From assembly GCF_002240225.1 (NCBI RefSeq), contig NZ_CP022584.1, forward strand, positions 4,368,094 through 4,432,093: DNA of 64,000 nucleotides, given 5' to 3'. The notes beneath the pieces were generated by a model. That model had not been told where the DNA came from, ran no database searches, and was given only the letters and a program-made list of their open reading frames with translations. The DNA comes from Paenibacillus physcomitrellae. GTDB lineage: Bacteria; Bacillota; Bacilli; Paenibacillales; Paenibacillaceae. Both the position numbers and the translations under genes were made by a program. Below, one piece after another: positions 26,931 through 35,273 of this stretch; position 1 is the first letter of the stretch; the number at the start of each line of letters is the position of its first letter.

Positions 26931-27542
26931 ATGGACCTGCAAAATGAAGAGATGACCGGGCTGCTGCGTGAAATGTGCAGTGGCTCGGTGAAGGCGTTTG
27001 ACGCGTTTTATGCCCATTATGCTCCATTTGTGCTGCAGGTGGCCTTGCGCCTGGCAGGAGACCGGATGGAAGCGGAGGATATCTGCCACGAAGTATTTTT
27101 GGAGGTGCTCCGCAAAGGGGTAGCTTACGATAAAGGGCGCGGGTCGATCAAAGCCTGGCTGGCGGTTTTGACGCGCAGCCGCAGCATTGACCGGCTGCGC
27201 CGCCAATCGCGGCTGCAGTATCCGGGAGACGAGGCGCTGGAAGCAGAAGCGGGCGGCGTTTCCGGCTCAGGTGAAGACGAAGCGCTGTCCAGTCTGGAGC
27301 GCGAGGCTTTGCAAACGGCGATTTATGCACTGCCGGAACCGCAGAAGAAAGCGATCATGGGTTCTTATTATTCGCTGCAAACCCAGCGGGAAATGTCGGA
27401 GGCGTGGAACGTGCCAATTGGCACCGTCAAATCGTGGGTGCGGTACGGGCTTGGCAATTTGCGCAGGCAAATGGAGAAGCAGGGCTGGGGGGATCAACTG
27501 GAAGGAGGAAGCCGGCATGAGCGAACAGATCGGTCTCAATAA
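26931..27542 (+). CDS. ECF-family RNA polymerase sigma factor
   Basis: A 203-residue sigma-70-family factor. Region 2 spans about residues 18-90 with FDAFYAHYAPFVLQVALRL and EDICHEVFLEVLR; region 4 spans about 135-190 with LPEPQKKAIMGSYY and the helix-turn-helix TQREMSEAWNVPIGTVKSWV. The longest frame starts at 26913, but ATG 26931 follows GGGAGGG with 7-base spacing. The anti-sigma gene overlaps its end by 26 bases, typical of a co-regulated pair. The divergent NEW3/ABC-2 operon is a plausible target. Confidence 0.9.
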   Translation: MDLQNEEMTGLLREMCSGSVKAFDAFYAHYAPFVLQVALRLAGDRMEAEDICHEVFLEVLRKGVAYDKGRGSIKAWLAVLTRSRSIDRLRRQSRLQYPGDEALEAEAGGVSGSGEDEALSSLEREALQTAIYALPEPQKKAIMGSYYSLQTQREMSEAWNVPIGTVKSWVRYGLGNLRRQMEKQGWGDQLEGGSRHERTDRSQ

Positions 27543-28428
27543 AACGATGCTGGGGATCAAGGGCCTGAATGAACAAGGCAAGCAGGACGCCTGCCTTCGC
27601 CTTTATTCCGAACAGGATTGGATTGATTGGCTGCTCGGCTCCATACCGGAAAGCAGGGCCGTCGAAATGGCCGCGCACGCTGCTGCTTGTCCTTCCTGCA
27701 AAATTCTTAAACGACGCTGGGAGGGCATTTTAGGAACAAACCTGGATGAGGATCAAGGACAAGACGGTGAGTATGAAGCGGTTGAAACCGTTGATACCGT
27801 TAGAGCGACTCAAGCCGCTGTAGCGGCTGCCATCCATGCTTATGATGCTGAAGCTGAATTTCCACAGGACCGGATCAGGAAGCAGCTGCGGCATAAGGTC
27901 AGAATGATCGGCCTTCGCCGGAAAATCAGCGGGTTGTTTGTATCGCGCTGGAAATGGACCCTGGGTTTTGCGGCAGCTCTTATGCTGCTGATCATTTTCT
28001 GGGCGGCGCTGCCGCTGGCTCATCCGGATACCGAGTGGAACCGTTATGTGAAGACCTATGAACCGGAGGCGCTGCAAGTCCTGTCCGATCCGCAGACAGT
28101 CTCCTACCCGCTGCATTGGGGAGGGAAGGAGCCGCAGCTCGGTAAAATGTGGTATAATGCGGATTCCAAAGAGGTGCTCATGCTGGTGGGGGGTCTGGTT
28201 CCCGGCAAAGGCCAGACCGTCCGCGTGTGGCTGGTGAATCAAAGCAGTGAAGACAATTTGGGTTTGCTGCGCTATGACGCCAACCGAGCTCATCTTTATG
28301 TAAGAGACAAGACGATTTCTCCCGCGGACAATATCGTATTGACGATTGAGCCGGAGGGAGGACCGGCGCGTATTCATGCCGATTCAGGCGCTGCCGGGGC
28401 TATATCCGTTGATTTTATCGAACGGTAA
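27517..28428 (+). CDS. Membrane anti-sigma factor (zinc-finger ZAS type, RskA-like C-terminus)
   Basis: A 303-residue regulator. The N-terminal cytosolic part carries AAHAAACPSCK, a His-x3-Cys-x2-Cys motif that fits the ZAS domain of anti-sigma factors. A membrane helix lies near residues 143-166 (WTLGFAAALMLLIIFW). The outside domain (YNADSKEVLMLVGGLVPGKGQTVRVWLV) resembles the RskA-type C-terminal domain. The open frame extends back to 27187 inside the sigma gene, but ATG 27517 follows GGAAGGAGG. It would hold the sigma factor at the membrane until released by a signal. Confidence 0.85.
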   Translation: MSEQIGLNKTMLGIKGLNEQGKQDACLRLYSEQDWIDWLLGSIPESRAVEMAAHAAACPSCKILKRRWEGILGTNLDEDQGQDGEYEAVETVDTVRATQAAVAAAIHAYDAEAEFPQDRIRKQLRHKVRMIGLRRKISGLFVSRWKWTLGFAAALMLLIIFWAALPLAHPDTEWNRYVKTYEPEALQVLSDPQTVSYPLHWGGKEPQLGKMWYNADSKEVLMLVGGLVPGKGQTVRVWLVNQSSEDNLGLLRYDANRAHLYVRDKTISPADNIVLTIEPEGGPARIHADSGAAGAISVDFIER

Positions 28429-28534
28429 CAACAGCCAGGAACGAGTCAACCATAGGGACTAAAGAATCAAGTAATCCCCGGCAGGTTGTCCGGCGGCACG
28501 AGCGCGGGCATCAAATAATTGGTAGGAGCATGGG

Positions 28535-28571
28535 GTTAGCTGGGCTAGGCTGCTTCAGCCAACCGGCTGAC
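28535..28571 (+). promoter_or_regulatory. Strong leader hairpin just upstream of the PhnP-like gene
   Basis: GTTAGCTGG (28535-28543) pairs with CCGGCTGAC (28563-28571), enclosing an inner GGCTG/CAGCC stem. No T-run follows; the next sequence is the GGGGGG-rich ribosome site. It could mask or expose that site. The 162-base gap shows no terminator, so the gene may be read through from the sigma/anti-sigma unit. Confidence 0.4.
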
Positions 28572-28590
28572 AGAAAGGGGGGATCTCCAT

Positions 28591-29406
28591 ATGATGGATC
28601 AGAATGCGGATCAGGACACGGATCAGAATATAGACCGGTTAGTATTCACCGGGACAGGGGACGCAATGGGAGTACCCCGGGTGTACTGCGATTGCCAAGT
28701 ATGCGAAGAAGCCAGATCAACGGGGGCGAACCGTCGGTTTCGCTCATCCGTTTCTGTTGCAGGTCCAGACGGGGAGTTTATGATCGATTGTGGTCCGGAT
28801 TGGCGGACTCAGATGGAGCTGGCCGGAAAAAGGTTTATTCGCGATATCGTCATTACGCATGCCCATTTTGACCATATCGGCGGGCTGCCGGAATGGGCGG
28901 ACGCCTGCCGCTGGCTGGAGATCAAAGGGCAGCTGTATGCGCCGCAGGAAGTCATCGACATCATTGTGCGGCAGTATCCTTGGCTGGACCGCCATTTGGA
29001 AATGCATCCGATCGACCAGGGATTGTCGCTGGCCGGCTGGGGAATCAAAGGCTGGAAGGTCAACCACGGGAAAAACGGCTATTCCTACGCATACAAGCTC
29101 TCCAAGCCGGGGATTACCTGGGTTTACTGCTCAGATTCGATCGGGCTGCCCGAGGATCAGAAACAGCCTCTACACGGCCTTGATTTGCTAGTGCTGGGTA
29201 CAAGCTTCTATAAGGAGGAAGCGGAATACACAGGGCGTTCCGTTTATGATATGACGGAGGCGCTGGAGCTGCTTGCCGAGGTTAAGCCGGGGCGGACGAT
29301 ATTTACCCATATGTCGCATGACGTGGACGTCCGGAAGGATTATGGGCTGCCTGAGCAGGTTTCCGTTGCCGTGATGGGCTACACGGTCAGTCTGACAAAG
29401 GAATAA
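28591..29406 (+). CDS. PhnP-like MBL-fold phosphodiesterase
   Basis: A 271-residue metallo-beta-lactamase-fold hydrolase. After an acidic, Asp/Gln-rich stretch of ~16 residues comes FTGTGDAMGVPRVYCDCQVCEEA, with the three cysteines that in PhnP-type proteins bind a structural zinc. The catalytic motif THAHFDHIGG (HxHxDH) is intact, and TFTHMSHDVD-like residues supply further ligands. Family members include the phosphoribosyl cyclic phosphate phosphodiesterase of phosphonate use, but no phn genes are near, so the substrate is open. Confidence 0.85.
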   Translation: MMDQNADQDTDQNIDRLVFTGTGDAMGVPRVYCDCQVCEEARSTGANRRFRSSVSVAGPDGEFMIDCGPDWRTQMELAGKRFIRDIVITHAHFDHIGGLPEWADACRWLEIKGQLYAPQEVIDIIVRQYPWLDRHLEMHPIDQGLSLAGWGIKGWKVNHGKNGYSYAYKLSKPGITWVYCSDSIGLPEDQKQPLHGLDLLVLGTSFYKEEAEYTGRSVYDMTEALELLAEVKPGRTIFTHMSHDVDVRKDYGLPEQVSVAVMGYTVSLTKE

Positions 29407-29557
29407 AGCCAAACGGCTGGGTAAAGCTCACTAACAAAACAATCGAGCAACCCTGTTAAATCGTACTTTCTATACAATATCTACTACACAATATGTACTA
29501 AACTATATCCATGAAATAACACCTCAAGAACTTAAGGCACGGTTTCTATGCCAAAAA
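29407..29557. other. AT-rich convergent gap, no gene seen
   Basis: Contains short ACAATAT-type direct repeats around 29473-29500 but no ORF with a ribosome site. It lies between the PhnP-like gene and the terminator of the HAD gene. Confidence 0.4.
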
Positions 29558-29604
29558 AGAACCCCCTCCTAAATCGGACTTCAGTCCGTACAGGAGGGGG
29601 TTCT
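29558..29604 (-). terminator. Terminator after the HAD phosphatase gene
   Basis: AGAACCCCCTCCT and AGGAGGGGGTTCT form a 13-base perfect stem with an inner GGACT/AGTCC hairpin. On the minus strand it is followed by TTTTTTGG. Confidence 0.92.
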
Positions 29605-29630
29605 GTATTCGCTATATTCTAGCTAGCTTC

Positions 29631-30431
29631 TTATTCCGCATTCAAAATAAACTTCTCGATGACTTGTTTAATTCCGTCTTCATTGTTCGAAGCTGTCACA
29701 TAGTCAGCGATTTCTTTCAGCGGAGCGATGGCATTGCCCATAGCAACGCCAAGGCCGGCCGCTTCAAGCATTTCATGGTCATTCCAGGAATCGCCGCAGG
29801 CGATCGTTTCGGACAAGTCGCAGCCAAAGTGCTCGGCCAGAAAGGTCAAAGCCGCGCCTTTGGTGCCTTCCTTATGCATGATCTCAAGGAAATGCGGTTT
29901 GGACTTGGTGATGTGTACGCCATCGCCGAGCAGCTCACGCAGCACCGGTGAAATTTCGTCCAGATAGTCCGGCGCGTCGATAATCAGAAATTTAGGCGTC
30001 GGTTTGGACAGCAATTTCTCAAAATCAGGTTCGATGTGGTATTTGGTACCGTTCAAAGTAGCGTAATCGATCAGCTTTTGATTTTCCTCACGGGCATAAA
30101 GCTTATCGTCAATGTAGGTTTGCAGATGCAGGTTGTTTTTGATGCAGAAATCGTAAAGCTTTTTCCCTGCTTCGTAGGGTACATATCGTTCGTAGAGTAC
30201 CTTTTCGTCCATTAAATTTTTGACCAGGGCACCTTGATACGTAATGATCGGCACGTTCAAACCGGTCTGGCGGGCAAGGGCTTGAGCGGAAGCGTAAGCA
30301 CGGCCGGTGGCCAATGTTACGACAACGCCTTTAGCCACAGCTTTCTCCAGTGCTTCCTGCGTAGCAGGGGTTACTTCTTTATCATCATTAATCAAAGTGT
30401 CATCAATATCGATGGCCATCAGTTTATACAT
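29631..30431 (-). CDS. Cof-type HAD-IIB hydrolase (sugar or cofactor phosphatase)
   Basis: A 266-residue HAD phosphatase with motif I DIDDTLIND at the start, motif II TLATGRAYAS, a C2B-type cap domain, and motif III/IV GDSWNDHEMLEAAGLGVAMGNA. It forms an aspartyl-phosphate intermediate; the family removes phosphate from sugar phosphates, FMN or pyridoxal phosphate, and the exact substrate cannot be read here. ATG 30431 follows AAAGGAGAG. It lies 130 bases downstream of lplA on the same strand and may share its transcript. Confidence 0.92.
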   Translation of the reverse strand: MYKLMAIDIDDTLINDDKEVTPATQEALEKAVAKGVVVTLATGRAYASAQALARQTGLNVPIITYQGALVKNLMDEKVLYERYVPYEAGKKLYDFCIKNNLHLQTYIDDKLYAREENQKLIDYATLNGTKYHIEPDFEKLLSKPTPKFLIIDAPDYLDEISPVLRELLGDGVHITKSKPHFLEIMHKEGTKGAALTFLAEHFGCDLSETIACGDSWNDHEMLEAAGLGVAMGNAIAPLKEIADYVTASNNEDGIKQVIEKFILNAE

Positions 30432-30561
30432 GGGTTTCTCTCCTTTGGTTGGCCCGTTAAGCGCAGCGGTTTCCCTGTCCTGCGCCTACGGACTTTCTAT
30501 GGATTTAATGGGTTTGGTGCGTATAAGGTTCGGCGGTCCGCTTGTGCGGCAGCCGGTGACT

Positions 30562-31563
30562 CTATTCTTCCAGGAAAACCAGCCCTACAAAATCGTCCAG
30601 CTCCAGATTTCCGAAGTAATGCTTCAAATCGGTTCCTTCCAAGGCGCTTCGTACGGCTGCTTCTTCGTATTTTACGCCGCGCAGCAGGTTTTCGATATCA
30701 GCCACGTCCCCGACGCCGAAGAAGTCGCCGTAAATTTTAATCTCCTGAATATGGCCCTCTTTAATGTTCATACGCAGGTCAATGATCCCGACAGGGAACT
30801 TGCGGCTGTGTTTTACGTTGGATTCCGGAGACAGTCCGTAGTTCCAATCCCAATTTCTGTAGCGTTCTTCGGAGATCTGGCGGATTTTAGCCCAATCTTC
30901 TTCTTTCAAGGCATATTTCGGAACGGCGTCAGGGTCCATGCCGAAGATATAACGAAGAAGTTCACTGCGGAACTCTTCGATTGTAATTTTCTTGTCCATA
31001 AAATCGATGATATTAGCTACACGGCTGCGCACCGACTTGGTACTCTTGGACTTGAATTTCTCCGGATTGGCATGAAGGGATGCCGCTACGTGATCCAGGT
31101 TGAGATTGAACATCAGAGTACCGTGGCTGAACATCCGTCCCCGGGTAGAGAATTGGGCGTTGCCGGAAATCTTCTGGTCGCCGACCTGCAGGTCGTTCCG
31201 TCCGGTTAATTCCGCATCGACGCCGAAGTTTCTCAGGGCTTCTACAACCGGCTGCGTAAATTTGCGGAAGTTATGGAAGGACTCGCCGTCGTCTTTGGTA
31301 ATAAAGCTGAAGTTGAGATTGCCCAGATCATGATAGACAGCACCGCCGCCCGACAAACGGCGAACGACCTGGATTCCGTTCTCTTTGACGTACTCTGCGT
31401 TGATTTCTTCAATTGTATTCTGATGCTTGCCGATGATGATCGACGGAGCGTTGATGTAGAAGAGCAGATAGGTTTCATCCGCCGGCAGATGTCTCAGCGC
31501 GTATTCTTCAATAGCCAAATTGACCGAGGCGTCCGTAATCCCCTCATTATCAATGAATAACAT
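30562..31563 (-). CDS. lplA: Lipoate-protein ligase A
   Basis: A 333-residue ligase that activates free lipoate with ATP and attaches it to lipoyl domains. Motifs: ASVNLAIEEYAL, IGKHQNTIEEIN, the active-site RRLSGGGAVYHDLGNLNFSF, and KISGNAQ with the catalytic Lys. The C-terminal ~90 residues form the LplA accessory domain. The frame opens at 31623, but ATG 31563 follows AGGAGG with 10-base spacing and gives the family start. It is divergent from the B12 uptake operon. Confidence 0.93.
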   Translation of the reverse strand: MLFIDNEGITDASVNLAIEEYALRHLPADETYLLFYINAPSIIIGKHQNTIEEINAEYVKENGIQVVRRLSGGGAVYHDLGNLNFSFITKDDGESFHNFRKFTQPVVEALRNFGVDAELTGRNDLQVGDQKISGNAQFSTRGRMFSHGTLMFNLNLDHVAASLHANPEKFKSKSTKSVRSRVANIIDFMDKKITIEEFRSELLRYIFGMDPDAVPKYALKEEDWAKIRQISEERYRNWDWNYGLSPESNVKHSRKFPVGIIDLRMNIKEGHIQEIKIYGDFFGVGDVADIENLLRGVKYEEAAVRSALEGTDLKHYFGNLELDDFVGLVFLEE

Positions 31564-31787
31564 CTTTGCATGTCCTCCTGTGCGACAAAAATAGATAAAG
31601 CTCGTCCTTCTATTGTAAACCAAATAAGCCGGAAACCAAAGGAAGATTGTTGCAGATTGGCTTGATTACCCGGGCAATAATGATAAAAGGCATCTTCTTA
31701 AGAGAAGAAGGAATAAGGCTAGAAAACAAACAAACGACAAGATCTGTCCGCCTATGGTGGAAAAGGGCTGATTTTGGCTCTTTTTGG

Positions 31788-31816
31788 TTGTAAGAAACTT
31801 CTCTTTCACCTATAAT
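31788..31816 (+). promoter_or_regulatory. Sigma-A promoter of the btuFCD operon
   Basis: TTGTAA (31788-31793), 17 bases, TATAAT (31811-31816). It lies just before the cobalamin aptamer, giving a leader of about 370 bases before btuF. Confidence 0.75.
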
Positions 31817-31857
31817 CCTATAAAGAGATTCGAACGAAACATACCTATACAATTCTT

Positions 31858-32000
31858 TTGCAGGTTCCGGAGTTTTGGCGGCATGGCCGCACTTCGGATT
31901 AAAAGGGAAGCCCGGTGAAACTCCGGCGCGGTCCCGCCACTGTAACCGACATATGGTTGCTCTCCTGAGAGCCATCATCGGAAGCCAGACACCTGCCTGC
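31858..32000 (+). ncRNA. Cobalamin (B12) riboswitch aptamer
   Basis: Conserved elements are in order: GCAGGT paired with ACCTGC closing the P1 stem, AAAAGGGAAGCCCGGTGAAA, CGCGGTCCCGCCACTGTAA, and the B12-box-like GAAGCCAGACACCTGCC. It controls the cobalamin/corrinoid uptake genes that follow; B12 binding is expected to lower expression through the terminator at 32122. Confidence 0.95.
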
Positions 32001-32121
32001 AGAAGCTGTAACGATCCTTCGAGGAAAGGATAACGTTCTGCCTGAAAATAAAGCTGGCCGCTTGGCGCTGTAGGGTCTTGCCCATACGCTTTCGGTATAG
32101 CTTTGCTCTTTTATGCGGACG

Positions 32122-32152
32122 TGCCCTTCCAACATGGAGGGGCTTTTTTTTC
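32122..32152 (+). terminator. Rho-independent terminator of the B12 riboswitch expression platform
   Basis: GCCCTTCC pairs with GGAGGGGC (one wobble), followed by eight T. It lies between aptamer and btuF, so it is the likely off-switch. Confidence 0.9.
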
Positions 32153-32195
32153 GGTTCGTACTCAATTGGGTCAGAGAAGGGGAGGAAAGCAACAC

Positions 32196-33209
32196 ATGAA
32201 TAAGCTTATAAAAAGAGGGATGATCTGGCTAGCAGCCCTCCTGCTGATCGTATTGGCAGGATGCGGCAATGCGGCCGACAACAACAAGGGGGCAGCACCG
32301 GCTGAAAGCGCCGAGGTGCAAAGCCAGCAGCCATCTGAAGAGCCGTCTGCATCTACGGCAGATAGCTCGCAGAAAACAGCTTATCCGCTAACACTTGAGG
32401 ATGCATCAGGTACGGAGATTACTTTTGAGGCTGCGCCTGAACGCATCATTTCCATTGCGCCATCTGAAACGGAAAGCCTGTTTGCTCTCGGCTTAGGAGA
32501 CCAGATTGTCGGCGTAACCGATATCGATGACTATCCGGAAGAAGCCAAGGCAAAACCGAAGGTCGGCGGTTATGAACTGAACACGGAGGCTATCGTTGCC
32601 GCTAAACCGGACGTGGTATTTGCCGCAGGAATTACTAGCGCCGATACGATTAAAGGATTGAGGGATTTGGGGATCAAGGTGTTCCAGTTTAATCCCAAGA
32701 CGGTGGAAGCGGTCATTCAGGATATTACGCAATATGGACAGATTACCGATCACCAGGCTGAAGCCGTACAGGTCACAGCGAAAATGGAATCCGAACTTGC
32801 TCAAGTGACGGATAAAGCCAAGTCCCTGAGCGAAGATCAGAAGAAGAAGGTTTACATCGAGTTCTCCCCGGGCTGGACGGTCGGTAAAGGAGAGTTTATG
32901 GACGAGCTGATTACCTTGTCCGGAGGCGTGAACGTGGCCGGGGATACAACCGGATGGAACGAGATTAACGAAGAGAATATTATCAAATCCAATCCGGATG
33001 TTATTTTGTTCGCCAATAGTGCCATTGATGACAAGAACCGTACCTTGGATCAAGTCATTAAAGCCCGGGCGGGCTGGGACCAAATCACAGCTGTCAAGGA
33101 AGGGCGGATTATGGGTCTGGATGATAATCTGCTGAGCCGGACAGGACCGCGGATTACCGAAGGTCTGCTTAATGTGGCCAAGGCCATCTATCCGGATCTG
33201 TTCCAATGA
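32196..33209 (+). CDS. btuF: BtuF-like cobalamin/corrinoid-binding lipoprotein
   Basis: A 337-residue substrate-binding protein. The signal peptide ends at the lipobox LAGC (Cys near residue 24), followed by an Ala/Glu/Ser-rich linker to about residue 65. The periplasmic-binding-like domain begins at YPLTLEDASGTEITF and includes APERIISIAPSETES and VGGYELNTEAIVAAKPDVV. The frame is open from 32103, but that part holds the terminator; ATG 32196 follows GGGGAGGAAAG. The riboswitch supports B12 as substrate over siderophores, which use related proteins. Confidence 0.9.
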   Translation: MNKLIKRGMIWLAALLLIVLAGCGNAADNNKGAAPAESAEVQSQQPSEEPSASTADSSQKTAYPLTLEDASGTEITFEAAPERIISIAPSETESLFALGLGDQIVGVTDIDDYPEEAKAKPKVGGYELNTEAIVAAKPDVVFAAGITSADTIKGLRDLGIKVFQFNPKTVEAVIQDITQYGQITDHQAEAVQVTAKMESELAQVTDKAKSLSEDQKKKVYIEFSPGWTVGKGEFMDELITLSGGVNVAGDTTGWNEINEENIIKSNPDVILFANSAIDDKNRTLDQVIKARAGWDQITAVKEGRIMGLDDNLLSRTGPRITEGLLNVAKAIYPDLFQ

Positions 33210-34252
33210 AAATGAAACTGACAGCCGCTCTCGCTGTCGGTTTTATCCTGCTGATCCTGACGCTGCTTATCTGCGTTGGGATCGGCTCTGTTTATATACC
33301 GATTGGCGAAATTACACGCATTCTTCTTCATAAGCTTCCCGGCATAACATCTTTCATTACTCCGGATTGGGATCTCTCTTCTGAAAAAATTGTCCTGCAG
33401 GTTCGTCTGCCCCGCGTCATACTGGGTTTGTTAGTCGGCTCGTCCCTGGCGGCTGCCGGCGCGGCCTTTCAAGGGGTGCTGCGCAATCCGCTGGCTGACC
33501 CGTTTACACTGGGTGTATCTTCTGGCGCTTCCGTGGGTGCCGCCGTATTGATTTTCTTCGGCTGGCAGTATTCGGTGGCCGGTATCTTTACGCTGCCTGC
33601 GGCTGCTTTTATATGCGGGATTGCTACGCTTGCCATCGTCCTTAAACTGGCGGGGGAGCGGGGGAAGATTCCTACAGAAAGCCTGATTTTGTCCGGCGTA
33701 ATCATGCAGTCTTTTCTGGGGGCGATTGTTTCCTTTCTTACGACGATGTCCAAAAGCACCGTAAATGAAATTTTGTACTGGACGATGGGCGGATTAACTC
33801 TTCGCGGCTGGTCTTATAATGCGGTTTTATCTCCCTATTTATTGCTTGGCACTATACTGCTTTGGAGCTGGTCCAGACGGCTCAACCTGCTGGCGCTTGG
33901 GGAAAGAGAGGCCGCTCATACGGGGCTCGACGTTGAACGGACTAAATTGGGCGTATTAATCGTGGCCACTTTGATGTCGGCGGCCGCGGTTTCCGTGTCT
34001 GGTGTTATCGGTTTTGTTGGCCTTGTTGTACCGCATATGCTGCGGATGATCCTGGGGGCGGATCACCGGATGCTGATGCCGATGTCGGTTCTGGGCGGGG
34101 GAATCTTTATGATGTGGAGCGATCTTGCGGCCAGGACGCTGCTGGCTCCGACGGAAATTCCATTAGGCGTGGTGACAGCATTTGTAGGTGCACCTTTCTT
34201 TGCTTATCTGCTGTATAAGAACAAGAAGCGGCGGCAAGGGGGAAGGCTATGA
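33206..34252 (+). CDS. btuC: BtuC-like cobalamin ABC transporter permease (FecCD family)
   Basis: A 348-residue permease with about ten membrane segments. Family motifs visible are RLPRVILGLLVGSSLAAAGAAFQG, NPLADPFTLGVSSGA, and GVIGFVGLVVPHMLR, the coupling-helix region that contacts BtuD. It overlaps btuF by 4 bases and btuD by 4 bases. Confidence 0.93.
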   Translation: MKMKLTAALAVGFILLILTLLICVGIGSVYIPIGEITRILLHKLPGITSFITPDWDLSSEKIVLQVRLPRVILGLLVGSSLAAAGAAFQGVLRNPLADPFTLGVSSGASVGAAVLIFFGWQYSVAGIFTLPAAAFICGIATLAIVLKLAGERGKIPTESLILSGVIMQSFLGAIVSFLTTMSKSTVNEILYWTMGGLTLRGWSYNAVLSPYLLLGTILLWSWSRRLNLLALGEREAAHTGLDVERTKLGVLIVATLMSAAAVSVSGVIGFVGLVVPHMLRMILGADHRMLMPMSVLGGGIFMMWSDLAARTLLAPTEIPLGVVTAFVGAPFFAYLLYKNKKRRQGGRL

Positions 34253-35067
34253 TTCGTATGGAGCATGTTACCAAATCGTTTGACGGCCGCACGGTGCTGC
34301 GGAATGTAAATGTCTGTATTGAACCAGGGCAATTCTGGGGGCTCCTGGGACCCAACGGCAGCGGGAAATCGACGCTGCTTCAGCTGATCTCCGGTACGGA
34401 GAAACCGGACAGCGGCAAGATCTGGCTGGAGGATAAGCTGGTCGGCAGTTACAGCCGTAAAGAGCTGTCCAGGAAAATGGCTATGCTGCAGCAGGAGGGG
34501 ATGCCGACGGTTTCTTTTCCCGTTAGAGATGTCATAGAAATGGGGAGATTCCCTTATCAGGATTGGCTGGGGCGCGACCGCTCCGAGCATGCCGAAGCTC
34601 TGGTGGATCAAATAATGAGCAGGCTGGATTTGCTTGAACTGGCGGATCGCCCGGTCAGCGAGCTCAGCGGCGGGCAGCGCCAGAGGGCAGCTTTAGGAAA
34701 AGTGATGGCCCAGCAGCCCGATCTTGTGCTGCTTGATGAACCGACCACTTTCCTGGACATCCATTATCAGATCCAGTTTATGGAGCTGATTTCGGAATGG
34801 AGGAAAGATTCCGGTCTGACCATTTTGGCCGCGCTGCATGACATTAACCTGGCGGCCTTGTACTGCGACCATCTGCTGGTTATGAAGGAGGGCCGTTTGA
34901 CTGCAGCAGGACCGACAGGAGAGGTATTAACTCCTTCGCTGCTGAAAGACGTGTTTGAAGTGGATTTGGCGGCTGTAGTGCATCCTGATCATGATCTTCC
35001 ACAATTTCTGCTTAGGCCCGGCGCTGGCGCGGAGACCCCCAAAGGATCAGGACACGAAGAGCCTTAA
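34249..35067 (+). CDS. btuD: BtuD-like cobalamin ABC transporter ATP-binding protein
   Basis: A 272-residue ATPase. Walker A GPNGSGKST near residue 36, signature LSGGQRQRAALGKVM, Walker B LVLLDEPTTFLDI and switch ALHDINLAA are intact. The last ~20 residues are Gly/Ala/Glu-rich and not conserved. It completes the BtuFCD importer and is followed by a strong terminator. Confidence 0.93.
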   Translation: MIRMEHVTKSFDGRTVLRNVNVCIEPGQFWGLLGPNGSGKSTLLQLISGTEKPDSGKIWLEDKLVGSYSRKELSRKMAMLQQEGMPTVSFPVRDVIEMGRFPYQDWLGRDRSEHAEALVDQIMSRLDLLELADRPVSELSGGQRQRAALGKVMAQQPDLVLLDEPTTFLDIHYQIQFMELISEWRKDSGLTILAALHDINLAALYCDHLLVMKEGRLTAAGPTGEVLTPSLLKDVFEVDLAAVVHPDHDLPQFLLRPGAGAETPKGSGHEEP

Positions 35068-35163
35068 AGAATGATAAAGAGAGATCGAGAGATAGAAATG
35101 ATATAAAGAGGGAAAGCAAACATTCATTCTGCCGGGGAGGGCTGTCTAATTCATCCCCTTGGA

Positions 35164-35205
35164 AAATAAACAAACCGCCGATTATACCCGGCGGTTTGTT
35201 TATTT
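35164..35205. terminator. Bidirectional terminator between btuD and the chemotaxis receptor gene
   Basis: AAATAAACAAACCGCCG pairs with CGGCGGTTTGTTTATTT around a 9-base loop. The A- and T-rich arm ends serve both convergent units. Confidence 0.9.
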
Positions 35206-35273
35206 TGCTTTTGTCCAAATGTGCTTTTACTTTAATCGGATAATTGAACAGTGGCAAGTAAAGTGAATTAGAC

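Noticed and set aside
32103..32195. N-terminal extension of the BtuF gene
   Set aside because: It covers the B12 riboswitch terminator and would bury the signal peptide and lipobox.
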